This document shows positions 1-10,130 of a DNA stretch of 64,000 bases, piece by piece. The notes below the pieces were generated by a model, which saw nothing but the letters and a program-made list of their open reading frames with translations, made no database searches and was not told where the DNA came from. Every line of letters starts with the position of its first letter. The first letter of the stretch is position 1. Source of the DNA: Sipunculus nudus (lineage: Eukaryota > Annelida > Sipuncula > Golfingiida > Sipunculidae); the NCBI GenBank assembly GCA_026874595.1, contig CM049306.1:60828019-60892018 (forward strand), read 5' to 3'. The position numbers were made by a program, and so were the translations under genes.

Positions 1-592
1 ATTTTTGTGCGATATTAAACAATTTGAATGGTTTCAGAGAGAAGAAGTTTTTTGTAGCTGTCAGTATGATACGGGCACTGATGACCCCTGTTAAAAAAAG
101 GCCGATGCAGGTGGCGCCACCAATACCTCAATTTCAGACATGACTCATGTGACCAACATTGGCATAAAATTTGGTGATGACAGCTCCAGCCGTTTCTAAG
201 ATTGTAATTTTAGTATGCTTTTTTGGACAGATGACTAAGTTCAACTAGCTGTAACTCGGCCAAAAATCACCGAACTTAAACCATTCGAACAAACTTAATA
301 GAGATTGTTCCAGGGATCATTTCTGTGAAATATTGGACAATTTGGCTGAACAGTTTCGTAGGAGAAGATTTTTAAAGCTTTTTTAGCTTTTTCTCTATAA
401 AATCTAAGAAAATGCAGTTAGCCAAAAAATAAGCAAAATCCGATAGAGTTTTTTAGATGACTAATTTTTTGCAGAAAATTTTTTTATGCTAACTCTTGCC
501 GTTTTCAAGATAGTATGGGTTAACGTACAGACAACGGACGACGGACGCTGGACGACGCCACACCATCGCATAAGCTCACAGGTTCGCTAAAA
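1..592 (+). repeat. 3' part of an interspersed repeat, cut by the window edge
   Basis: The segment ends at 530-592 with a run of ACGGACGACGGACG type, then CATAAGCTCACAGG and GCTAAAAA. The other interspersed repeats of this window end in the same style. The 12-bp palindrome GGTGGCGCCACC lies at 110-121, where it follows the words AAAAAAAGGCC..GCAG, similar to its setting in the 22-28 kb array. The 5' end is outside the window. No coding potential is seen. Confidence 0.6.
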
Positions 593-843
593 ATAAAAGT
601 ACAATGCACATTGATTCAGATATAGTCATGCTTTATAATCTCTCCAGACATTTCTGATGATATCAAAGGATAAGCAAATGACAAACACATACAGTCAGAC
701 AAACACAGATTTGAAACAAAAGCAAAAACACATGTGACCTTATATGCATGTTGGAAAACCTTACAATGGTTTTACTTTCAGTACAATACATTATAACTCT
801 GTCCGCAGAAAGAGCATGGTATTTTCATAATGTCTACCATGAA
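593..843. other. AT-rich spacer
   Basis: Unique-looking AT-rich sequence. I see no exon, repeat or RNA gene in it. Confidence 0.5.
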
Positions 844-1660
844 TACCTGATATAACATGGGGTCCCATGGGTAAAGGCACTCAGCTGAATTTTGTAAAAT
901 TTTAGCAAATGCAAAATATGTTTATTTCTATTGTTATTGCTTTTTTATGTGTTAGCATTTGAAAAGCTATGAGAAATTGGCCCTCTCATTTGTTCATAAT
1001 AGAGTAGTAAATACATGATTGCAAAACTGATACTCTGACATGACTACCATAAAACAAGGGACCCATGGGTCACATCGCTCAGCTGAATTTTGGAAAACAT
1101 TAGTAACTGCAAAATATTTTTATTTCTTTTGGTTTTTCAAGTATATTATCATTAGAAAAGCTATGAGAAAATGGCCCTGCTAAAATGAAACTCTGTAAAT
1201 TATAGAATAATGGACATGAGCTAAACCATTTAGTGATGCACCAAGGGAACAAATAGGCCTACAGTAAGTGTTACATAAAAGTAACATTTCATAAACAAAT
1301 AATGTGTGAAAGTAATTAAGTTTTCAAAAGTTAAATATATGGCCATATGAGTTAAAAATAAATCCAACAAACTTTGACCAATATTCCTAATTTTGATACT
1401 AAGTTAACAGTGTTATTCACACCTAGGCCCTGCCACCTTTAAGAGATATGAATGAAATGCTACAAAGTATTTATATCTTCTTAAATCTTGTCAGTTAGCA
1501 CTTACATTAGATCCTAATATTTTATCACATTTGAATATTAGGATTAAATTCCTGATTTTTTTTCTTTAAAACAATCAAAATTGTCCACGTCTCATCAAAA
1601 AGAATTTATTTAACATTAAAATTATAAGATTCATCTTGTTTATTAGTCCTGTGTATTGAA

Positions 1661-1788
1661 GGGGTGGGTGGGGGGAGGGGTCTCTGTTGTTACTGCTCGT
1701 TGCTGAAATAAAATGTTAATTTTAAGATTCATCTAGTTCATAGTACAGGTCTGTCTACAGAATGGGGGTGGGGTGGGATGGGGTGGGG
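1661..1788 (+). other. Two potential G-quadruplex runs
   Basis: 1661-1680 has four G-runs of at least three (GGGGTGGGTGGGGGGAGGGG). 1764-1788 has another set of G-runs separated by T or AT. Both sit at the same place in related modules beginning TAAGATTCATCT, and a third occurs at about 3616. Quadruplex formation is inferred from the pattern only. Confidence 0.5.
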
Positions 1789-2187
1789 AGTTGACAGAGA
1801 AATAGGCTCCCTGTGGTATGGTATTTACTAGAGGCAGCCTGATCAAGCTCAACTCAGTGGAGAGAGCTGCACTGAATGACCTACAGTCACCAAAGTGGAC
1901 TGCTTGACAATGTAAGGGAATACAACAAATGCCTCCAAAATAAATTCAATTACTAGCCTAATTTTGCAGCTTTTATTTTCAAATTTCAGATTTTAACAGA
2001 TTAAATCCTTATGTGCACATGCTGTGAAAATTAAATCCACAGTACTTACAGGAAAAAAACGTGCCGTGGCCAAAATTGGGCAAAATTTAAGGTACCAATT
2101 TTATATTTTTGCCAATATTTAAAAAAATTTAACAGATTTTGATCTAACTTTTGGTACACAATTAAATTTTGATTAATTAAAGTTATA

Positions 2188-2333
2188 TTACTGAAAAAAA
2201 GTCAATACCTTTAACATTTGTGGTCTTAAGTGACCAAATATCTTTGCTGATTTTTTTACATTACTGAAAAAAAGTCAATACCTTTAACATTTGTGGTCTT
2301 AAGTGACCAAATATCTTTGCTGATTTTTTTACA
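2188..2333 (+). repeat. Exact 73-bp tandem duplication
   Basis: 2188-2260 and 2261-2333 appear identical. Each begins TTACTGAAAAAAAGTCAATA and ends in TTTTTTTACA. Lack of divergence inside an otherwise diverged repeat suggests a recent slippage or duplication event. Confidence 0.9.
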
Positions 2334-2743
2334 AAGTCCATTATGTTTGGGCCCATAACTTTTTTAAATTAAACAATATTGACTTAATTTCTGGCATGTA
2401 CATAGTAACTTTATAGAGGAATATTTATGGTAAATATGAAGAAAATCAGATGAGTGGTTTTGATATTAGGCAGTCCTGAAGTATGAAAATAAGATTTCTA
2501 ATAAAAAATTGAGTATTTTCCTTAATATCTCGAAGGAACGAAGTCCTATTGACCCAATTTTCGGCATGGTAGGAGATTTTGGGGACATCTAACTGTATGC
2601 CGAATTTCAGATTAGTAGGTCCAATGGTGTCGAAACGTGCCAGTCTTATGGACGGACGGACAGACAGACAGACAGATGGACGGACGACGGACAATGGACC
2701 ACGACTATAGCTCAGACGACTTATAGTCAGCTGAGCTAAAAAC

Positions 2744-3559
2744 AGTAAAAGCTTTTGAGATACTATGCTGCATATTAAATATTTACAGATGGACAGACAG
2801 GTGGATAGAAAGAACTGATCAATTTATTTCACTTCCAGGGGAATAATGATTTTAAGTTTATATTAAACCCTATTTTTTCAGTGTCCATTTTTTGCATGAA
2901 TAGTTTTTATCATACTTAATATTTTTTTTTAATTTACAAATTTTATAAATTTGCAATAAAAACAAATTCTGAAAATATAATTTATAAATTTAGAACTGTA
3001 AGTTGCATCAATGTTTAATCCTTAGTTGGATAAGATCATGTCAAATTATGCATACACATATATTTATTCTTTTTTAATCATTTAACATTTAAATGAATTA
3101 AAGAAAAACTATTTCTTTAAGATTATATCACTTATTTAAATACTGCCACAAAAATGGCATCTTCAAGATATTCCCTACATTACTTTTCAAAAAAGTTTTG
3201 CACATTGGAGTTTTCAGCAGATGCTGAATTATATGCAGTTTTCAGTACATGCTCAATTTAATGAACTTAAATAAGTGATTCAGTAAATTTGATTAAAATA
3301 TCTTTTTCAAATCAGGTTTACACACTGTTGGTTGGATGAAGGAGAAACAATATCATTATGATAAATATTATCAAAACTATAACTTAATACTGAAAGTAAT
3401 ATTCAATTTGACACATGTCATTCTGAAGTAATGAATTTCTCACAACATGAACATCCATACGTTTACAGCAATGCATCACTTTGTGGACACAATTTAATTT
3501 GTACTTTGATCATGGTATTATAATACAAAATTCAAAATGTAGCAAAGGTCTAGAATAAG
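2744..3559. other. AT-rich sequence, nothing recognised
   Basis: Very AT-rich, with long A and T runs. I find no exon, SINE or repeat boundary that can be supported. Confidence 0.5.
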
Positions 3560-3899
3560 AATGAATTAAATATAATTATAAAATTCATCTAGTTTATGCA
3601 TCTTGTCCATAGAGGGGTGGGGGGGGGAGAGGTCAGAGGGGAGCCCAGCTAAGCTGAGCAAAGGGAACTGCCTGGAGTGAAAAAAGTTACATAACATATG
3701 GGTAGGTGAGGGCTGCATCACACACTGCACACCATTCTACTGAGTTGGCTTGAAGTAAACAATACTTGACATGGTGTCTGAAAATTATTATTTAAGCTAC
3801 TCTTTTTGATTAATTCCTTGGAAATTTCAGGTTTTAAATGAATATAACCTTATGTTTGTATGATGTCAAGATTAAATCAACAGTGCTTACAGTAACTAG
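3560..3899 (+). repeat. Fragment of repeat family A internal module
   Basis: It shares ATAAAATTCATCTAGTTTAT, a G-run (about 3616-3630), AGCTAAGCTGAGC, and words such as AAACAATACTT..ACATGGTG with 1605-2050 and with 43.7-43.9 kb. Neither the hairpin end nor the CCATGGG start is present, so it is a truncated copy. Confidence 0.5.
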
Positions 3900-4193
3900 G
3901 GACCTAGCCCTGCCTGGGCTTTAGTATTTGCGTTTTCTAATAAAATGCTTAAAATAAAACGTGATTCCATGTACCGATAGACTTAACTCAGTGCCAGCTC
4001 TTATCACTAAAGCCCTGAAAAGTCCATATGGTGAATCCCTGATATTTGCATATTAAGGTCTCACAAGGCTCTATGAGGACCCGACGATTCCTCTGTATTT
4101 GCATATCAGGCCGTCACGCCTCATGTGAGTGGCATTGTTGCTATGAGAACGTCAACAGCGGTCCCACAGCTTGGCCAGCTTCGCACTGAAATC
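3900..4193 (+). promoter_or_regulatory. Candidate promoter with two octamer motifs
   Basis: This stretch is less AT-rich than its surroundings and directly precedes a possible first coding exon. It contains ATTTGCAT twice in the same orientation (4044-4051 and 4097-4104), each inside TATTTGCATAT. The octamer is the classical POU/Oct site and is typical of histone and snRNA promoters. A CGTCACG word follows at about 4113. No clear TATA box is seen at a fixed spacing. The promoter role is inferred from motif pairing and position. Confidence 0.35.
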
Positions 4194-4275
4194 ATGTCTT
4201 CAGGTAGTCCACACATGGACCTCGTGTCCTATGATATATCTCTGCTGAACAAATATTACGGTCCAGGGGCCAAAT
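4194..4275 (+). CDS. Candidate first coding exon, protein not recognised
   Basis: The ATG at 4194 has A at -3. It opens a 27-codon frame that runs straight into a consensus donor (AAAT|GTAAGT, GT at 4276-4277), leaving phase 1. The peptide begins MSSGSPHMDLVSYDISLLNK and continues YYGPGAK. Base composition is clearly richer in G and C than the flanks. The upstream 300 bp holds two octamers. I do not recognise the family and saw no signal peptide or membrane segment. Downstream, short phase-compatible open segments with splice-like borders lie at 7284-7316, 12305-12364 and 14330-14370, but each is weak alone. It could instead be a retrogene 5' end or chance. Confidence 0.4.
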
Positions 4276-4849
4276 GTAAGTGAATATTGTAGACACTATC
4301 ACAACAATTTTGTACTGACAGGTCCAGTAAAACTCCTTGAGGTGACAAGAAATTGCAACTCGCAAAGCATGATCATTTCAGTCAGCCGGTACATTTTGAC
4401 TGCTCTCATCACGTGGCACCTGAATATCTCGCGCTGATTGGCTGAGCCAGAGTTTGTTAGGCCTACTTAGTTTAAACAGGCCCACTTTAAAGAGTGGTGG
4501 TCCAATAAATGTTAACACTGAGGCTGAGGAATTCCAATTGGAAGCCCAGAATAGGAGATGACTGAATGAACAAAGTTGGTTCTAGGAAAGATTCTAATAA
4601 AGACCACTGCTGACGTCACTGGAAAAGACCTTAGTTTAGCGAGGCGGTGATGTGTGGTGCTGACCATCCGGGAACCGGCCAAAATTACCAGTCCATCAAA
4701 TCAGAGGATCAGATAGTGGCAAATTAGTTACATGAGTTGCCACGAGATGGTGGTACCAATAGTTAGTGCAATACAATGCAGGAATGTTAGATTTCTCTGT
4801 CAGAAGCAACAATTAAGTCATAACTATTTCACGGACTGGGCCAGTCTAC
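4276..4849. other. Unique spacer or intron with a CRE word
   Basis: Mixed-composition sequence. A perfect CRE palindrome TGACGTCA lies at 4611-4618. Nothing else is supported. Confidence 0.4.
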
Positions 4850-6326
4850 TAGGGACCCACAGGTCTGTCGCTCAGCTGAATTTGTCTATAAGGATAGGTT
4901 TATGAGCTTTTTCAAAATATGGGTCTTAATTGTGATCAGTTTGAAGCCAACCTGTCTATCCAAAATGGAGTTATCATCTATAAACTAATTTGTGAATTGA
5001 TGGGCCCTGTGACCTTTGATCGTGGACCCTAAAATTTAAAAGAACCTTCCCCTATTGGCAGGTGTGCCATGTGGAAGACGGAAGGTTTGGGATAAAAGTT
5101 TGGCTTAAAATGCATCAACAATTTTTTTTACAGAGTGGGTACTGTTACCTTAACTTTTGACCTCAAATTTGAGGGACAAACAGAAAGACAAACAGATGGA
5201 CAGACAAGGTGAATAATATAGGGTATCTGCTTATTCAAGCAGGGCCCTAATAAAGAACACTAGGTTTCAGGACACATATAAACCCTCAGTTGTGAATTTG
5301 TTAGTATCAATATAATTTGGCATTCTCAAAATAAAGGATGAAATGCATTAAAATAGAAAAAAATACAGGTCGCGCAACCAGTCTTCAGGAACTGAAGAAA
5401 TTAATCATAAACAATAAACATACCAGGTTTCAGGACACTGGATGAAACCAGAGCTGAAAAACTGATATAATTGCTGTCATATGACGGTCTCAAAACAGAA
5501 AAAATATCATAAAAATGAGAAAAATACAGGTGGTGCCACCAGTTTTCAGGAACTGACAAAACTTGTCATGGCCATTATTCAAAGCATGATTCATGGCAAT
5601 CCATGCATTAATGATCAAGATACTGGAGGTTTAGTATCAAATTTTTAATTATTCTAGGGGCTACTTACAAACTCCATAGCTCAGAGGATATAGGCCGCAC
5701 TGACATAATTTCAGGTTTCCAAGGTTTCTTATTGACCTCCCTATATGTACACTTAGAAGTTTCTAGGTCCAGTGGTTACAATTTGTGCCCTGTACCTATA
5801 CCTCTGTTCCCTTTCAGTCAGCTGATTTTGGCAAAATTTCAGAAAATGAATTTACATTTATGCAATAATATTAATAAAATACAAAATGTTGACCTAATTT
5901 CTTGCATACAATTAAATTCAATTATATACAGTCACATGCTGAAAAAGGATCTCTAGCTTGAACAGTTGCCATTATAAGTGGGTAAATATCTTTCCTGATA
6001 TTCTGACGATATACATTATGTTCTGGACTATAACCCCTAAAAATTATGCAATGTAGACCTAATTTCTGGTATGTAGGTACATAGATAACATATATAGAGG
6101 AAATAATTAATAGTTATGCAAAATATCAACAAAACAAAACAACTGGTTTTAGTATGAGTAGTCTTGAAGTTTAACAACATTTTTTCAATGGAAAATGAAG
6201 GGTTTCCATAATTTCCCAATTTTGTGTCCTAATTTTGGGTTTGGTGGGAGAACTTAATTTGGAACATCTTAGTGTATGTTGAATTTTAGATTCAAATCTC
6301 TTATAGTCAGCTGAGCTTGAAAAATG
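4850..6326 (+). repeat. Composite interspersed repeat (families A and C)
   Basis: It starts near 4850 with AGGGACCCACAGG and GCTCAGCTGAATTTG and ends with TTATAGTCAGCTGAGCTTGAAAA at about 6300-6326. Inside are family C words: ACAGGTGGTGCCACCAG (about 5530), CCATAGCTCAGAGGATATAGG (about 5675) and TTCTAGGTCCAGTGGTTACAATTTG (about 5760). A second terminal structure, TGCTTATTCAAGCAGGGCCC, lies at about 5230. The open frames here are repeat-derived. Confidence 0.6.
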
Positions 6327-7205
6327 AAATTCAATAAAGTCAACACTACTCTTTTAATTTCTGAATCTTTAAAAAATCTAGTGAAAATTTTCTGTGGTTT
6401 AGAGTCTAAACTAGTAGATGCCACTAATTAAAATACCCTCACCAACTGCATGGGAAACTCAGGATAGAGCCTCAATTTGATGAAGAGAAGTGGATAAACA
6501 AATGATATCAGTGAAAATGATTGTCAAAGGATCACTGAAAACTTAAGAATGGCATATATATAGGGTATTCCTGGCAGGGGCTGTTCTACTGCATGGTCCT
6601 GCCGTTCTAAAAAAAAAACAAAACAGAATCAAACCAAAATGCAGGCCTGAGGCCAGCAGACCTCTTGTTAATTTAAACCCTACACCCATCTATTGTAATG
6701 AGTAAAAGAATATCAGGTGAAAAGTTAATGAAGATAATCTAATCAATCTTGAATATCCTGAAAAGTACAATTCTACAGGTGGTGACAGGTAGTTCTTTTC
6801 ATTAGGAAAACACTAACAGTGACTAACAGCTGAGAAGCATGCACACAGCACATTTCTTCTATTAGTCTGTCACTGGTGGTTCAATGTGATGCAGGCTTCT
6901 TTTTGTTCACTAAAAACTCAAACTCTGCTGCACACAAACTGCTTTAATAAGTTGAATTCCTTTTTATACTGGTGGGCTTTGGTTTAGTGAACACTTGGTT
7001 GCAGCAGGTTCACATTGACAATTCTTATGTTATATCCTTATGGTTTCCCCCTTTTGTATTTTGACATTTGAACAAGTCTCAAAGAACTCACCTATCAATC
7101 AGACCGGCCAGCTGGTATTGCTCATAAAAGTTGCCAGTTGGCGTTTACAGTGTTTACCTAAGACACCATAGGATAGGTTCTGTCAATTGCCAGTAAATTA
7201 TATAA

Positions 7206-7208
<3 letters not shown>
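6327..7208. other. Unique AT-rich sequence with a repeat end
   Basis: A repeat-like terminus (GGCCTGAGGCCAGCAGACCTC, hairpin GGCCT/AGGCC) lies near 6640-6668, preceded by an A-run. The remainder shows no exon or repeat I can support. Confidence 0.4.

Positions 7209-7264
<56 letters not shown>
7209..7264. repeat. (AT)n microsatellite
   Basis: An uninterrupted AT dinucleotide run of about 56 bp. Confidence 0.95.
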
Positions 7265-7266
<2 letters not shown>

Positions 7267-8699
7267 CTCTTTAACCAATGCAGACTGCCAACAGGGCATG
7301 TCCAGTTATAAGACCAGTAAGTGCTGCCTTTCACTGCCTAGCTGAACCTGGGATCTTTTCCACCTTCAGTGATGGAGGACTCTCAAAGAATTTCACCCTT
7401 CATTTCATGCAAGTCATACAACCATTGCCTACAGCTGCTGTGCAACTTTTACCATATTCAAAGCAATGATAATCATTAGACTAAAATGGTAACAGCAGTG
7501 TGTTTTTACACTTACTTTCACACAGATGTGGGCAGTTATGTAAGGGCTACCAAAGATTGTTTCCCCACTTGCCTTTATTTTAAAGCCAGACTGGATAAGC
7601 TTTATCAGCCAGCCATGAGTAGCATGCAGAGTGCCGGTAACCTGAATATTGTTGCAATGTATCATTGTGCAGACCCTGTGTATAAGAATCCCTCTTGCAG
7701 ATTAATCTCATTTGTTTGCTAAGAATCAACAGAAAACCTATGTGTCTGGTCAGATTGGTGTATACTCTTCCCAGAAACACGTATGCTCTTTTTGATTGCC
7801 TAGCTGTTTTTTAAATGTAATATTTAAAGTGAGGTTGGTGACCCATGACAGAGTTCATTTCACCTGGCAACAAGATCAAGAAGAACCAAGAAGGTATTAT
7901 AAAGATTCCATTCAGATAAGTTTCAAATTCTGTGATGATATTTCTATTTCTGATGATAAAACAGGTACAAAATATAGTTGTACAAGTGTAGAGCAATAGA
8001 AACCACTAAACAGAAGACTCTTTTAATTGTTCGTGGCATGATACACCAGCACAAGAACCTATAATGCTACTATGGTCGACAGACCAACGAGACTGACTGG
8101 ACATGATTTACTCAGATACAATTATCCCAAATTGAACCACTTATACTGATTTACTTAAGAGGTGTCCTGGGATGTCTACAGTTTGACAACCCTGTCAGAA
8201 GGATTTGTCAATATTGTTATTATATGTGTGACTGGAAACTGAGTAAACCTAATAATATTGGATTTTTCTTGAACTTAAGTGCTCAGAGGTAATGTTAAAA
8301 CTTGAAAATCTGAAAAATAGGGGACCAAGCAAACACAGCAAGAAAACTGCAGATATGGATAATTGTGAATTTTAAAGTTCATGGCAAAAATTGTGATGCC
8401 TCTGATCTGTTTTTCTGGAATGAACTGAAACTGACCTTGACCTGAAGTTTATAGGATCACATGAACTGAACTGAATTGGTGAAGAAATCTCTAATATTTT
8501 TCTATGTATTGCACTTGAGAAGTAGTTTACTTTTCAGGTCAGCCTTTGAGTGTTTGGCTAAAGTAAAACACAGACATTATATGTACCTATATTGGTTGTT
8601 ATAAGGAGCATTATAGACAGGATCATTTAAAAAAAAATAATAATATAAACTTATTTATTTTACATGGATTGTACAAATAGCTATTATAACTAATCATCA
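7265..8699. other. Unique sequence, overlapping open frames on both strands
   Basis: Open frames of 60-80 codons overlap on opposite strands at 7278-7999, none with a recognisable domain. A CAG-bordered 33-nt segment ending at GTAAGT (7284-7316) is noted as a weak possible microexon on the plus strand. The rest is unremarkable. Confidence 0.35.
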
Positions 8700-8890
8700 C
8701 ACTTTCCATGGCTCAGATGATGGTGTTTGGTAGTCTGTATGGGTGGAGGAAACTGGAGAACCCAGAGAAAACCAGCCTTGGACGGGCAACTACAAGCCTT
8801 TTTTATAGCCACACTGGGGTTCGAACCCGGACGGTTAGAGGAGAGAGCTGAGTGTTTTACCCCTCGACTGTCCAGGCCCCATCATCTATC
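8700..8890 (-). mobile_element. tRNA-derived SINE
   Basis: Read on the minus strand, the segment begins GGGGCCTGGACAGTCGAGGGG and then has an RNA polymerase III B-box inside CGGGTTCGAACCCC (minus strand of about 8817-8831). An A-box-like GAGGGGTAAAACACTCAG lies upstream of it at tRNA-like spacing. The body continues with TTTTCTCTGGGTTCTCCAG and TTTCCTCCACCC. This pyrimidine-rich central motif resembles the shared central domain I recall from the MetaSINE superfamily of invertebrates; that naming is from memory. No poly(A) tail or target duplication was delimited. Confidence 0.6.
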
Positions 8891-9120
8891 ATGGTTAGCT
8901 GCAGATACTGCTTAATCTCTGTTGCTTAATTGTTATTGTCTGTTCCAGCACAGGGTTCCCAGTGATATTTAACAATTATTCTTTAAAACTTCTTCTGAAT
9001 CTTGTGACCAAGTGACATGGCGTCTGTCAAGGGTAAGCAGCCTCACTTTGAAAGTATCAATTTTAAAATATTTACGACACCAGACAACCAATCAGCAGTT
9101 TTTTAATGTACCGGTAGATG

Positions 9121-9740
9121 TTTGATCATGTGACCAGTGACATTGGCTTTCATCCATGGGGTTGAGATGTTTTAAAAATAGACTGTTTTCTCAGATTTTG
9201 ATTTAATGAATTACTAAAACATTTTGCAAGGTACAGTTTTGGTTTTATTCCATTACTGTACCATTACTGTCCATTACTGTTTGATCATGTGACCAGTGAC
9301 ATTGGCTTTCATCCATGGGGTTGAGATGTTTTAAAAATAGACTGTTTTCTCAGATTTGATTTAATGAATTACTAAAACATTTTGCAAGGTACAGTTTTGG
9401 TTTTATTCCATTACTGTACCATTACTGTCCATTACTGTTTGATCATGTGACCAGTGACATTGGCTTTCATCCATGGGGTTGAGATGTTTTAAAAATAGAC
9501 TGTTTTCTCAGATTTTGATTTAATGAATTACTAAAACATTTTGCAAGGTACAGTTTTGGTTTTATTCCATTACTGTACCATTACTGTACCATTACTGTCC
9601 ATTACTGTTTGATCATGTGACCAGTGACATTGGCTTTCATCCATGGGGTTGAGATGTTTTAAAAATAGACTGTTTTCTCAGATTTTGATTTAATGAATTA
9701 CATTAACTTTGCAAGGTACAGTTTTGGTTTTATTCCATTT
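9121..9740 (+). repeat. Tandem array, unit about 160 bp, 4 units
   Basis: Units start TTTGATCATGTGACCAGTGA at 9121, 9280, 9438 and 9608. The periods are therefore 159, 158 and 170 bp. The length change comes from an inner subrepeat, CCATTACTGTA, present in two to four copies at the end of each unit. The last unit is truncated and slightly diverged (ATTACATTAAC in place of the full word). Units are nearly identical, so the expansion is recent. Confidence 0.92.
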
Positions 9741-9849
9741 GACTAGGCATATCTGCCTCATTACTCCATTGCAGCTTACAATTTGTAGCTGATCTTTCAA
9801 TTAATGAGAAGATTCAAACACTTCCTGGGCACCAAACTGTGGAACAAAG

Positions 9850-10130
9850 CAGGGTAAGACATGGCCTAATGATTAACATATTGAACTTTTAAGGTAGTTA
9901 TCATTTAAGACATCTATCAGATAGATATACAGCTAGCAGTGTTAGACAGAGCCTCATGATCAAAATGTTGGACATTAAAGTGGTTACCATTTTAGACATC
10001 TATTAGAAAGGGACAAGCAGGGGTAAGACAGAGCTTTAAAACAGACTTAAAGGCAGACTGGTGTGTTGGACTTTAATGCAGATCAAGGATCCAAGTTTGG
10101 ACTCTGCCAAGGCCCCGGAAGGCAAAATGT
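9850..10130 (+). repeat. Diverged direct repeats with tRNA-like look
   Basis: Three loosely similar units begin GTAAGACATGGCCTAATGATTA (about 9852), TTAGACAGAGCCTCATGATCA (about 9941) and GTAAGACAGAGCTTTAAAACA (about 10024). They share TTGGACTTTAA-like and AGACATCTAT words. The last contains GATCAAGGATCCAAGTTTGGACTC, which resembles the T-arm of a tRNA. It is probably an old SINE-derived array. Confidence 0.4.

Larger units (their letters stand above)
844..2743 (+). repeat. Interspersed repeat family A, copy with duplicated 5' end
   Basis: The 5' end appears twice. At about 856 and again at about 1057 a CCCATGGGT palindrome is followed by CTCAGCTGAATTTTG and a similar stretch ending in AAAAGCTATGAGAAA, giving a roughly 200-bp diverged direct repeat. 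The middle has G-rich runs and the words shared with copies at 43-44 and 52 kb. The 3' end carries a mononucleotide-poor ACGGACGGACAGACAGACAGA run, then a hairpin (2708-2738: TAGCTCAG paired with CTGAGCTA) and AAAAA. GCTCAGCTGA at the start and TCAGCTGAGC at the end are inverted complements. It looks like a non-autonomous mobile element. No protein is encoded; the open frame on the minus strand here is just the translated GGACGGACAGACAGA run. Confidence 0.7.

Noticed and set aside
2446..2694. Minus-strand frame beginning with SVVRPSVCLSVRPS, also seen in similar form at 29352-29603 and 52555-52755
   Set aside because: It is the reverse reading of the GGACGGACAGACAGACAGA run and adjacent repeat body in family A; it recurs with every copy and shows no protein domain.
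9017..9849. Possible small gene: ATG exon MASVK at 9017-9032 and an open segment ADLSINEKIQTLPGHQ ending at GTAAGA near 9850
   Set aside because: The first exon is 16 nt, the acceptor choice was made to fit the frame, and the intron is a recent tandem array. Too easy to obtain by chance.
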